From CAYRML01 sp964425485 (GTDB lineage Bacteria; Bacillota; Dehalobacteriia; UBA4068): DNA of 15,196 nucleotides. Made by a program: the position numbers and the translations under genes. Positions 1 to 5,768 of the stretch are shown in pieces. The stretch covers positions 1-15,196 of the forward strand of contig CAYRML010000034.1 in NCBI GenBank assembly GCA_964425485.1. Reading direction: 5' to 3'. The notes under the pieces were generated by a model. That model did not search any database, was not told the DNA's origin, and saw only the letters and a program-made list of their open reading frames with translations. Positions within the stretch are counted from its first letter, which is position 1. Each line of letters begins with the position of its first letter.

Positions 1-122
1 AAGAGAGAAAAGAGCAGGAAGAGCGGTTGCAGCTTTTGGCAAAAAGGCTGCAAAAAGCGCCTGATGAACAATCTTGGCAGCAATTTTGGCAAGTATGGCA
101 AGCCTTGAAGGATGGTGATTGA
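1..122 (+). CDS. C-terminal fragment of a small protein, probably YlxM (SRP-associated)
   Basis: An open frame enters from the left edge (codons begin at base 3) and ends with TGA at 120-122, directly abutting the ATG of ffh at 123. The visible 39 residues are Gln/Glu/Lys-rich and probably helical, with three Trp residues near the end. In Firmicutes the gene immediately before ffh is usually ylxM, a small helix-turn-helix protein linked to the signal recognition particle. The charged helical tail and the stop/start junction fit that, but the identifying N-terminal part lies outside the window. The identity therefore rests on position only; that it is a real coding tail is more certain. Confidence 0.5.
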   Translation, partial: ERKEQEERLQLLAKRLQKAPDEQSWQQFWQVWQALKDGD

Positions 123-1466
123 ATGTCCGCTTTGGGTGAAAGATTACAGAATATTTTCAGCAAGTTAAAAGGCAAAGGCAAACTTAGTGAATCCGATGTC
201 AACGAGGCCATGCGGGAGATTCGTGTCGCCCTTTTGGAGGCGGACGTTAACTATAAAGTGGCCAAAGATTTTATTGCCGGCATCAAGGCCAAGGCTGTCG
301 GCTCCGAAGTTTTAAACAGCCTTACTCCCGGTCAGCAGGTGGTCAAGATCGTGCATGAAGAGCTGACTAACCTCATGGGTGCAGAGCAGGCCAAGCTGAC
401 TGTTTCCTCCAAGCCGCCCACCGTTGTTCTGATGGTGGGCCTGCAAGGCGCCGGTAAAACCACCACCAGCGGCAAGCTAGCTCTGTGGCTTAAAGGGCAG
501 GGCAGAAGGCCGCTTTTGGCCGCTGCCGACATCTATCGACCGGCCGCCATTAAGCAATTGGAAGTTTTAGGGCAGGATACCGATATTCCCGTTTTTTCCC
601 TGGGGGATAAAGTCAGCCCTGTGGATATTGCCAAACAGGCTTATGAGCATGCCCAGCAGCATGGCAATGATTATCTGATTATTGACACAGCCGGCCGCCT
701 GCACATCAATGAGGAATTGATGGAGGAGCTTATGGCCATCAAAGAGGCTGTCGGGCCGCAGGAAATTCTGCTGGTGGTGGATGCCATGGCCGGACAGGAT
801 GCCGTAAATGTGGCTGCGACCTTCAATGAGCAGCTGGAAGTCTCCGGCATCATTTTGACCAAGCTGGATGGCGATACCAGGGGCGGTGCGGCTTTGTCCG
901 TCAAGGCGGTCACCGGCAAGCCCATCAAATTCACCGGCATGGGTGAAAAGCTGGAGGCTTTGGAGCCCTTTTATCCCGATCGCATGTCCTCCCGCATACT
1001 CGGTATGGGCGATGTGCTGACCTTGATCGAGAAGGCGCAAGCCGCCGTCGATCAGGAGCAGATGGAAAAAATGGAGGAAAAGCTGCGCAAGGCGCAGTTT
1101 ACCTTTGACGATTATCTGGAACAGATGCAAAGCATGCGTAAAATGGGCGATTTGAAAGAGGTCATGGGTATGATCCCCGGTTTGGGCAAGCAGCTGAAAA
1201 ATGTCGATCTGGACGAAAAGCAGCTGGTGATTGTGGAATCTTTAATCCACTCTATGACGGCCGAGGAGAGGGCTAACCCTGATCTTATCAATGGCTCGCG
1301 CAAGCTGCGCATCGCCAGAGGCAGCGGCCGCCAGGTGCAGGATGTCAATCGCCTTTTAAAGCAGCATAAGCAGATGCAGCAATTGCTGAAGCAGATGAAT
1401 AACAGCAACGTGGGTAAAAAAGGCAAAAAGGGCAAAAGGGGTATGCCTCAATTTCCTTTTATGTAG
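123..1466 (+). CDS. ffh: Signal recognition particle GTPase Ffh (SRP54)
   Basis: This is the protein subunit of the signal recognition particle, which binds signal sequences on nascent chains and delivers ribosomes to FtsY at the membrane. The 447-residue protein has the usual layout. It starts with an N domain (about 1-90), followed by a G domain with P-loop GLQGAGKT (106-113), DTAGR (188-192) and TKLDGD (246-251). A Met-rich M domain follows (about 328-428), with the RIARGSG RNA-binding segment (396-402), and a Lys/Gly-rich tail ends in MPQFPFM. The length is normal for the family. The ATG directly follows the upstream stop, with a GAAGGATGGTG stretch as ribosome binding site. It heads the ffh-rpsP-khpA-rimM-trmD cluster typical of Firmicutes. 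No defect is visible. Confidence 0.98.
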   Translation: MSALGERLQNIFSKLKGKGKLSESDVNEAMREIRVALLEADVNYKVAKDFIAGIKAKAVGSEVLNSLTPGQQVVKIVHEELTNLMGAEQAKLTVSSKPPTVVLMVGLQGAGKTTTSGKLALWLKGQGRRPLLAAADIYRPAAIKQLEVLGQDTDIPVFSLGDKVSPVDIAKQAYEHAQQHGNDYLIIDTAGRLHINEELMEELMAIKEAVGPQEILLVVDAMAGQDAVNVAATFNEQLEVSGIILTKLDGDTRGGAALSVKAVTGKPIKFTGMGEKLEALEPFYPDRMSSRILGMGDVLTLIEKAQAAVDQEQMEKMEEKLRKAQFTFDDYLEQMQSMRKMGDLKEVMGMIPGLGKQLKNVDLDEKQLVIVESLIHSMTAEERANPDLINGSRKLRIARGSGRQVQDVNRLLKQHKQMQQLLKQMNNSNVGKKGKKGKRGMPQFPFM

Positions 1467-1506
1467 ATAAAACTTGAAATAAGAAATTTTTTAAGGAGGT
1501 GAAAAC

Positions 1507-1776
1507 ATGGCAACAAAGATCAGACTGAAAAGAATGGGCAGCAAAAGAGCACCTTTTTATCGTGTGGTAGTCGCTGATTCCCGTTATCCTCGTGATGGCC
1601 GTTTCATCGAAGAAATCGGCTATTATGATCCCACTAAGAATCCCGTCGTCGTCAATATCGACGCTGATAAAGCTATCAAATGGCTGAATACCGGTGCTCA
1701 GGTTTCGGAAACCGTTAAAGCCCTGATGAAAAAATCCGGCATACTGAAAAAAAGAGTTGAAGAATCGACTAAATAA
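1507..1776 (+). CDS. rpsP: 30S ribosomal protein S16
   Basis: This is small-subunit ribosomal protein S16, a 16S rRNA-binding assembly protein. The 89-residue product begins MATKIRLKRMGSKRAPFYRV and contains VVADSRYPRDGRFIEEIGYYDP (about 21-42), both hallmarks of the family, and ends in a basic, Lys/Glu-rich tail. The length is normal. An excellent Shine-Dalgarno sequence, AAGGAGGTG, lies just before the ATG. It follows ffh by 40 bases of AT-rich DNA with no terminator, so cotranscription with ffh is likely. The ffh-rpsP-khpA order is standard in this phylum. Confidence 0.98.
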   Translation: MATKIRLKRMGSKRAPFYRVVVADSRYPRDGRFIEEIGYYDPTKNPVVVNIDADKAIKWLNTGAQVSETVKALMKKSGILKKRVEESTK

Positions 1777-1820
1777 GAGCTTCGGGAGCAACCTTTTTAT
1801 TCCCGTAAGGAGTGTTTATC

Positions 1821-2048
1821 ATGAAAAACATGATTATCCATATTGCCAAATCTTTGGTGGAAAACCCTGATCAGGTGCAGGTGCAGGAGATTCAGAGGGA
1901 TGATACCATCGTGCTGTCTTTGTCTGTGGCGCCCACAGATATGGGCAAGGTCATCGGTAAGCAAGGTCGTATCGCCAAAGCCATCCGTGTTGTGCTGAAA
2001 TCGGCCTCTGCCAAAGATGGCAAAAAATATATCTTGGAGATTGATTAG
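1821..2048 (+). CDS. khpA: KH-domain RNA-binding protein KhpA (YlqC)
   Basis: This is a small single-KH RNA-binding protein of 75 residues. In other Firmicutes KhpA partners with KhpB/Jag as a global RNA chaperone affecting cell division and envelope functions. The GxxG loop that contacts RNA is visible as VIGKQGR (44-50), followed by the helix IAKAIRVVLKSA. I chose the ATG at 1821: AAGGAG at 1807-1812 is 8 bases upstream, whereas the in-frame GTG at 1812 overlaps that ribosome binding site. The S16-KhpA order is conserved, and many relatives carry ylqD next, which is absent here. Function is by family knowledge; identification is secure. Confidence 0.95.
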   Translation: MKNMIIHIAKSLVENPDQVQVQEIQRDDTIVLSLSVAPTDMGKVIGKQGRIAKAIRVVLKSASAKDGKKYILEID

Positions 2049-2050
2049 TC

Positions 2051-2083
2051 ATAAGGGGACGGGCCTGCGGTTCGTCCCCTTAT
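2051..2083. repeat. Perfect 11-bp inverted repeat between khpA and rimM
   Basis: ATAAGGGGACG (2051-2061) and CGTCCCCTTAT (2073-2083) are exact reverse complements around an 11-base loop. No T-run follows (the sequence continues AATCCTG), so it is not a standard intrinsic terminator. It fills most of the gap between khpA and rimM. It may act as an RNA processing or stabilising hairpin, or be one copy of a dispersed palindromic element. Confidence 0.75.
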
Positions 2084-2102
2084 AATCCTGAAAGGCGAGC
2101 TT

Positions 2103-2609
2103 ATGTCTAAAAAATATGAAATAACCGTAGGTAAGATATTGTCTGCTTTCGGCATCAAAGGACAGGTCAAGGTGCAGTCTGTTAGCGATTTTCCTCAACG
2201 CTTTGCTGTCGGCAACAGCCTTTTCGCGCAAAACGCAGGGAGGGAATTACGCATAGAAAGTGCTGCTCGGCATGGGCAGAATCTGCTGCTCAAATTTGCC
2301 GGCGTCGAGGACAGAACGGCGGCCGAGGCTTTGGGGCAATCGCTGCTTTTGATAGAAAAAGAGCAGGTAGCGCCATTGCCGGAAGGCCATTATTATCATT
2401 TTCAGATTGTGGGCCTGCAGGTTTATGAAAAAGAAAAAAAATTGGGCGTGGTCACGGAGGTGCTCCTCAACACGGCCAATGATATATATGTGGTGGAAAA
2501 AACAGAGGGCGGCCAGCTGCTGCTGCCGGCCCTGAAATCCGTCATCAAAGAAATTTCGCTTGAAAGCGGCAAAATGCAGGTGGAATTGCCGCCCGGATTG
2601 AATGAATAG
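2103..2609 (+). CDS. rimM: Ribosome maturation factor RimM
   Basis: RimM assists maturation of the 30S 3' (head) domain and binds S19. The 168-residue protein shows the two-domain layout. An N-terminal RimM beta-barrel (about 6-85) begins ITVGKILSAFGIKGQVKV. A PRC-barrel domain (about 95-168) starts at GHYYHFQIVGL and contains NDIYVVE and the LLPALKSVIKEI signature (139-150). The length is typical. The ATG at 2103 has a weak AAAGGCGAG ribosome binding site. It sits 9 bases before trmD, the universal partner gene in this cluster, so the two are almost certainly translated from one message. Confidence 0.96.
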   Translation: MSKKYEITVGKILSAFGIKGQVKVQSVSDFPQRFAVGNSLFAQNAGRELRIESAARHGQNLLLKFAGVEDRTAAEALGQSLLLIEKEQVAPLPEGHYYHFQIVGLQVYEKEKKLGVVTEVLLNTANDIYVVEKTEGGQLLLPALKSVIKEISLESGKMQVELPPGLNE

Positions 2610-2618
2610 GAGCAAGCA

Positions 2619-3917
2619 ATGCGTATCGACATCCTGACCCTTTTCCCCGATATGTTTGCGCCTTTGCAGCAAAGCATGCTGAAAAGGGCCGTAGAAAAGG
2701 GTCTTTTGCAACTTAATATCAGCAATATACGTGATTTTACCACCGATAAGCATCATATCACCGATGAGCGGCTCTATGGCGGCGGCGCCGGCATGGTCAT
2801 GAAGCCGGAGCCTATCTTTTCGGCGGTGGAGGCGGTGCAGAGCTGCTTGCAGCCTCGCATTATCGTCACCAGTCCGCAGGGGCGGCCATTCGATCAGAAG
2901 CTGGCGCAGGAGCTGGCTAAAAAGCAGCAGCTTATCATCATCTGCGGCCATTACGAAGGGATTGACGAGAGGGTCATCAAGCACTTAGCAACAGATGTCA
3001 TCTCCGTAGGTGATTTTGTGCTGACCGGCGGCGAGATCCCGGCCATGGCCATTGCCGATTGTGTTTCTCGACTTGTGCCGGGTGTGTTAGGGCATGAGTT
3101 GGCTGCCGAAGAAGAGAGTTTCAGCGATGGATTGCTGGAATATCCTCAGTATACGCGTCCGCCTGTTTTTCGCGGCTGGCAGGTGCCTCAGCTTTTGCTG
3201 GAAGGTAACCATAGCCAGATCGCACAGTGGCGGCGGCGGCAATCGCTGAAAAGGACGCTGGAAAATCGACCGGAACTGCTGGAAGAGGCTGTCTTGACGC
3301 CGGAAGATTTGGCCTATCTGGAGGAGCTGGAGGCAGGGCGGCAAAAACCATTCAACATCTTTGTGGCCTTGCTTCATTACCCTGTTTATAACAAAAAGAA
3401 GCAGATCATCAATACCTCTCTGACCAATCTCGATCTGCATGATATCGCCCGCTGCTGCGCCACTTTTGATGTGCGGCGCTATTATATCGTGCAGCCCATC
3501 GAAAATCAAAAGGAACTGATTGAAGGGCTTTTGCGCCATTGGCAGGATGGCTTTGGCGCCCGCTATAATCCTGATCGGCAGCAGGCGCTCTCCCTCGTGG
3601 AGCTGCAAGATTCCTTGCAAGCGGTACAAACAGCCATCTACAAGCAAGATAGCGGTCCTTTATATATGATAGCCACCAGCGCCAAAACCTCCAGTCAGAC
3701 TGTAGGTTATCGGCAGATGCGGCAGCAGATGGAGCAAAATGGCGGCAATTATCTGCTGCTTTTGGGTACCGGTTGGGGGCTGACAGATGAGTTGATGGCC
3801 GAGGCCGACTTTTGCCTGCGCCCCATTTATGGACGGGGCCAATACAACCATCTCTCCGTGCGCAGTGCGGCCAGCATCATGCTCGATCGCTTGCTGGGAG
3901 AAAAAAATTCTCGTTGA
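2619..3917 (+). CDS. trmD: TrmD tRNA (guanine-37-N1)-methyltransferase fused to a C-terminal SPOUT RNA methyltransferase domain
   Basis: Residues 1 to about 240 are a complete TrmD, which uses SAM to methylate N1 of G37 in tRNAs and prevents +1 frameshifting. Visible motifs are LYGGGAGMVMKPEPI (52-66), VTSPQGRPF (83-91), ICGHYEGIDERV (108-119), the trefoil-knot SVGDFVLTGGE (129-139) and SDGLLEYPQYTRP (169-181). Residues about 246-430 form a second methyltransferase-like domain. It begins FVALLHYPVYNKK, continues through TNLDLHDIARC, and ends with LLLLGTGWGL (379-388) and GRGQYNHLSVRSAASIMLDRL (405-425). From memory it matches the SPOUT family Methyltrn_RNA_4 (TM1570-like), which is commonly encoded by a separate gene right after trmD. 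At 432 residues the protein is nearly twice the usual ~240. There is no stop and no ATG at the junction (about 3339-3360). The TrmD call is certain; the second domain's substrate is unknown. Confidence 0.95.
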   Translation: MRIDILTLFPDMFAPLQQSMLKRAVEKGLLQLNISNIRDFTTDKHHITDERLYGGGAGMVMKPEPIFSAVEAVQSCLQPRIIVTSPQGRPFDQKLAQELAKKQQLIIICGHYEGIDERVIKHLATDVISVGDFVLTGGEIPAMAIADCVSRLVPGVLGHELAAEEESFSDGLLEYPQYTRPPVFRGWQVPQLLLEGNHSQIAQWRRRQSLKRTLENRPELLEEAVLTPEDLAYLEELEAGRQKPFNIFVALLHYPVYNKKKQIINTSLTNLDLHDIARCCATFDVRRYYIVQPIENQKELIEGLLRHWQDGFGARYNPDRQQALSLVELQDSLQAVQTAIYKQDSGPLYMIATSAKTSSQTVGYRQMRQQMEQNGGNYLLLLGTGWGLTDELMAEADFCLRPIYGRGQYNHLSVRSAASIMLDRLLGEKNSR

Positions 3918-3920
3918 AAA

Positions 3921-3948
3921 ATAAGTATTGCGCAGCGCAACTGCTTAT
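3921..3948. repeat. Imperfect dyad overlapping the rplS promoter
   Basis: The core TTGCGC-A-GCGCAA (3928-3940) is a perfect inverted repeat with a one-base centre. It is flanked by matching arms ATAAG (3921-3925) and CTTAT (3944-3948). It covers the -35 hexamer and spacer of the promoter used for rplS. It could be an operator, or a hairpin at the end of the trmD message; no U-run follows it. Confidence 0.6.
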
Positions 3949-3956
3949 GATATAAT
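3928..3956 (+). promoter_or_regulatory. Sigma-A promoter for rplS
   Basis: TTGCGC (3928-3933) and a consensus TATAAT (3951-3956) are separated by 17 bases, and TGA directly precedes the -10 to give an extended -10 element. Transcription would start near 3963, leaving a roughly 80-base leader ahead of rplS. The -35 matches the consensus at TTG and at position 5 is divergent, but the extended -10 compensates. Confidence 0.75.
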
Positions 3957-3978
3957 TAATTTCGTGCTTTATGCAAGA

Positions 3979-4015
3979 GGCTGGTCCGCTGCCGATATAT
4001 CGGGTATGAACAGCC
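3979..4015 (+). promoter_or_regulatory. Candidate L19 ribosomal-protein leader
   Basis: The rplS leader can fold with an outer stem GGCTG (3979-3983) pairing CAGCC (4011-4015) and an inner stem CCGA (3992-3995) pairing TCGG (4000-4003), with an internal loop between them. It lies just upstream of the ribosome binding site, as known Firmicute L19 leaders do; those let free L19 repress its own translation. I judged this by eye, without a covariance model. Confidence 0.5.
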
Positions 4016-4041
4016 GATGAAAGAAGGAGGATATGCAAATA

Positions 4042-4386
4042 ATGAATATCATCAGTACCATTGAAAATGAACAGATCAAAAAGGATATACCTGCCTTTCG
4101 CCCTGGCGATACGGTAAAAGTCCATGTCAAAGTTGTTGAAGGCGCCCGTGAACGTATTCAGGTTTTTGAAGGCGTGGTCATCAAAAGAAAAGGCGGCGGC
4201 ATCAACGAAACATTCACCGTGCGCCGCATGTCCTATGGTGTGGGTGTGGAAAGGGTTTTTCCGCTCCATTCTCCTCGTATTGAACAAATCCAGGTGGTTC
4301 GTCGTGGTAAAGTGGCACGCGCCAAACTTTATTATCTGCGCGAACTGACCGGTAAAGCTGCCCGCATCAAAGAGATTCGCCGTTAG
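4042..4386 (+). CDS. rplS: 50S ribosomal protein L19
   Basis: L19 is a large-subunit protein at the 30S-50S interface. The 114-residue product has the family's signatures: MNIISTIENEQIKKDIPAF at the start, PGDTVKVHVKVVEGARERIQ, then GVVIKRKGGG, TFTVRRMSYGVGVERVFPLHSP and the basic tail ending KAARIKEIRR. I chose the ATG at 4042. It restores the canonical MNII N-terminus and lies 11 bases from AGGAGG (4025-4030). The earlier in-frame ATG at 4033 is only 2 bases from that site and adds MQI. The gene has its own promoter, leader and terminator, so it can be expressed separately from rimM-trmD. Confidence 0.97.
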   Translation: MNIISTIENEQIKKDIPAFRPGDTVKVHVKVVEGARERIQVFEGVVIKRKGGGINETFTVRRMSYGVGVERVFPLHSPRIEQIQVVRRGKVARAKLYYLRELTGKAARIKEIRR

Positions 4387-4393
4387 TTGCCCG

Positions 4394-4427
4394 AAAAGGA
4401 GGGAAATATCTCTCCTTTTATTTTTTT
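4394..4427 (+). terminator. Intrinsic terminator after rplS
   Basis: AAAAGGAG (4394-4401) pairs with CTCCTTTT (4412-4419), extended inward by GGA/TCT (with one G-U) around an AATA loop. The run ATTTTTTT follows at once. It separates the ribosomal cluster from efp. Confidence 0.9.
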
Positions 4428-4429
4428 CT

Positions 4430-4449
4430 CTATTTGTCAAGGCAAATAG
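4430..4449. repeat. 7-bp inverted repeat just upstream of the efp promoter
   Basis: CTATTTG (4430-4436) and CAAATAG (4443-4449) are exact reverse complements around the six-base loop TCAAGG. It abuts the proposed -35 of efp at 4450. It could be an operator or simply AT-rich coincidence. Confidence 0.35.
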
Positions 4450-4479
4450 TTGTGTATTGATCCTTGATTATGGTAAAAT
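4450..4479 (+). promoter_or_regulatory. Probable sigma-A promoter for efp
   Basis: TTGTGT (4450-4455) and TAAAAT (4474-4479) are 18 bases apart, and TGG precedes the -10 as an extended -10 element. The region is the only gap between the rplS terminator and efp, so a promoter is expected here. Other AT-rich hexamers nearby (TATAAA at 4482, TATACT at 4494) leave the exact site uncertain. Confidence 0.5.
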
Positions 4480-4524
4480 AATATAAATAAGAATATACTT
4501 TATAGTGAGCGAGGGGGATTACCT

Positions 4525-5082
4525 TTGATTTCGTCAAATGATTTTAAAACCGGTGTATCTATTGAATTGGATGGCGACGCTTACCAGGTTGTTGAATTCC
4601 AACATGTCAAACCCGGTAAAGGCTCGGCCTTTGTGCGTACCAAATTGCGTAATGTCCGTACCGGTGCTGTGGTCGAAACGACTTTTAATGCCGGCGAAAA
4701 AATGCCCAAAGCCCATTTGGACAGACGGGATATGCAATATCTTTATAATGACGGCGAATATTATGTGGTCATGGATATGGAAAATTATGAGCAAATCAAC
4801 CTCACCGAAGAACAGATCGGCGATGGCAAAAATTATCTCAAGGAAAATATGATCCTATCCGTGCTCTTCTTTAAAGGCAATATCATGGGTGTAGACATGC
4901 CCGGACAGGTAGAGCTGGAAGTTATTGAGACCGAGCCCGGTATCAAAGGCGATACGGCCTCCGGTGGTAATAAGCCCGCCACCTTGGAAACAGGCTATGT
5001 CGTGCGGGTGCCTTTCTTTATCAATGTGGGCGATGTACTGCGTATCAATACCAAAAATGGTGAATATATCGAAAGAGCCTAA
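4525..5082 (+). CDS. efp: Elongation factor P
   Basis: EF-P binds ribosomes stalled at consecutive prolines and stimulates peptide-bond formation. The 185-residue protein is full length. It has an N-terminal KOW-like domain containing the loop VKPGKGSAFVRTKLRN, with Lys32 at the tip. Two OB-type domains follow, with NAGEKMPKAHLDRRDMQYLY, ENMILSVLFF, ETEPGIKGDTASGG and the terminal GDVLRINTKNGEYIERA. Lys32 is the position modified with 5-aminopentanol in Bacillus subtilis; no modification enzyme is in this window. Translation starts at TTG (4525), the only start that gives the canonical MISSNDFKTG N-terminus, with a GAGGGGG ribosome binding site upstream. A probable promoter precedes it. It is followed by an acidic zinc-ribbon gene and spoIIIA, an arrangement I recall from other spore-forming Clostridia. 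Confidence 0.97.
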   Translation: MISSNDFKTGVSIELDGDAYQVVEFQHVKPGKGSAFVRTKLRNVRTGAVVETTFNAGEKMPKAHLDRRDMQYLYNDGEYYVVMDMENYEQINLTEEQIGDGKNYLKENMILSVLFFKGNIMGVDMPGQVELEVIETEPGIKGDTASGGNKPATLETGYVVRVPFFINVGDVLRINTKNGEYIERA

Positions 5083-5154
5083 ATAAATTTTTCTGTTTTG
5101 CGTATAATAAATAATGTATTATTCCGCCGTGAATAATGGAAGGAGGTCATCTGA

Positions 5155-5607
5155 ATGAAAGATTTGCAGCAACAAATATCTTATTTGCAAGGTTTGGCTG
5201 AAGGCATGAATTTGGAAAAGACATCGGAAGGCAAGGTCATCACCGGTATGTTGGAAGTTTTAAGCGACATGGCCGATTATATTTCCTGCTTGCAGGAAGA
5301 ACAGGACGATCTGGCAGACTATGTGGAGAACCTGGACAGCGATCTGGCTGATCTGGAAGATGATGTTTATTTGGAACAGGATGAAGAAGATCATATGATC
5401 GAAGTTAATTGCCCCAATTGCGGTGAAGAAGTCTTGTTCGATGACGATATTGTTTATGATGAAGACCTGATCGAAGTTGTTTGCCCCAGTTGCGGCGCTG
5501 TGGTCTTTGTCAATGATGACGAAGATGATGAAGATGAAGATGATGATATCTGCACCTGCGGTTGCAGCTCTGAAGCTCTCGAAGACAAGGAAGATAAAGA
5601 CAAATAA
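5155..5607 (+). CDS. Acidic zinc-ribbon protein, CD1247 N-terminal-domain type
   Basis: This 150-residue protein has no known biochemical role. Residues about 1-70 form a helical, heptad-like segment (LQQQISYLQGLAEGMN then LEVLSDMADYISCLQEEQDDLADYVENL) that resembles the CD1247 N-terminal domain annotated in Clostridia. Two CxxC knuckles follow, CPNCG (86-90) and CPSCG (110-114), which could bind one zinc. Then come a run rich in Asp/Glu (121-131), a short CTCGC cluster (133-137) and a Lys/Asp/Glu tail. The protein is strongly acidic overall. AAGGAGG (5140-5146) precedes the ATG. It sits 72 bases after efp and is closed by a strong terminator before spoIIIA, so it is probably cotranscribed with efp rather than with the sporulation genes. 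The family resemblance is recalled; the function is open. Confidence 0.85.
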   Translation: MKDLQQQISYLQGLAEGMNLEKTSEGKVITGMLEVLSDMADYISCLQEEQDDLADYVENLDSDLADLEDDVYLEQDEEDHMIEVNCPNCGEEVLFDDDIVYDEDLIEVVCPSCGAVVFVNDDEDDEDEDDDICTCGCSSEALEDKEDKDK

Positions 5608-5637
5608 CTCAGTTTTCCATAAATTTATATACTTTTA

Positions 5638-5668
5638 AACAGGAGCTTTTTTAGGCTCCTGTTTTTTT
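5638..5668 (+). terminator. Intrinsic terminator before the spoIIIA operon
   Basis: AACAGGAGC (5638-5646) is the exact reverse complement of GCTCCTGTT (5655-5663), with an eight-base loop. The run of seven T at 5662-5668 overlaps the end of the stem. It insulates efp and the zinc-ribbon gene from spoIIIA. Confidence 0.92.
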
Positions 5669-5708
5669 GCGCTAGGCGAAAAAGGTCGGGCGCTTTTTTT
5701 ATTTGCTG

Positions 5709-5738
5709 GTTATAATACTCGTCCTATCTGAATAGAAT
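5709..5738 (+). promoter_or_regulatory. Possible sigma-E promoter for spoIIIA
   Basis: GTTATAAT (5709-5716) and AATAGAAT (5731-5738) are 14 bases apart. They resemble the sigma-E -35 and -10 elements (ATATT-like and CATACAAT-like), each with about two mismatches. spoIIIA is transcribed by mother-cell sigma-E in Bacillus and Clostridium, and this is the only gap upstream of the operon. The TATAAT inside the -35 has no sigma-A -35 at the proper distance. Confidence 0.45.
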
Positions 5739-5768
5739 CTCTTAACCAAGCAAAAGGAGGAATCTATT

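Noticed and set aside
567..1130. Antisense open frame (187 codons) inside ffh
   Set aside because: It is a complement of conserved Ffh G-domain codons and has no recognisable protein features.
1783..1805. CGGGA/TCCCG hairpin between rpsP and khpA
   Set aside because: The stem is only five base pairs with a 13-base loop and no T-run; too weak to call.
2081..2086. TATAAT upstream of rimM as a promoter
   Set aside because: It is formed by the arm of the inverted repeat, and the bases at -35 distance (GACGGG) do not fit.
2247..2984. Long antisense open frame (245 codons) across rimM and trmD
   Set aside because: It lies wholly opposite two well-identified genes, has a His/Gln/Leu-rich composition typical of reverse-frame shadows, and no ribosome binding site or family resemblance.
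5109..5122. AATAAT-GT-ATTATT dyad before the zinc-ribbon gene
   Set aside because: It is pure A/T in an AT-rich spacer, with a two-base loop, and is expected by chance; no promoter with proper spacing could be built from it.
5711..5716. TATAAT as a sigma-A -10 for spoIIIA
   Set aside because: There is no TTGACA-like hexamer 16-18 bases upstream (GGGCGC is there) and no TGn extension. It is better read as part of a sigma-E -35.
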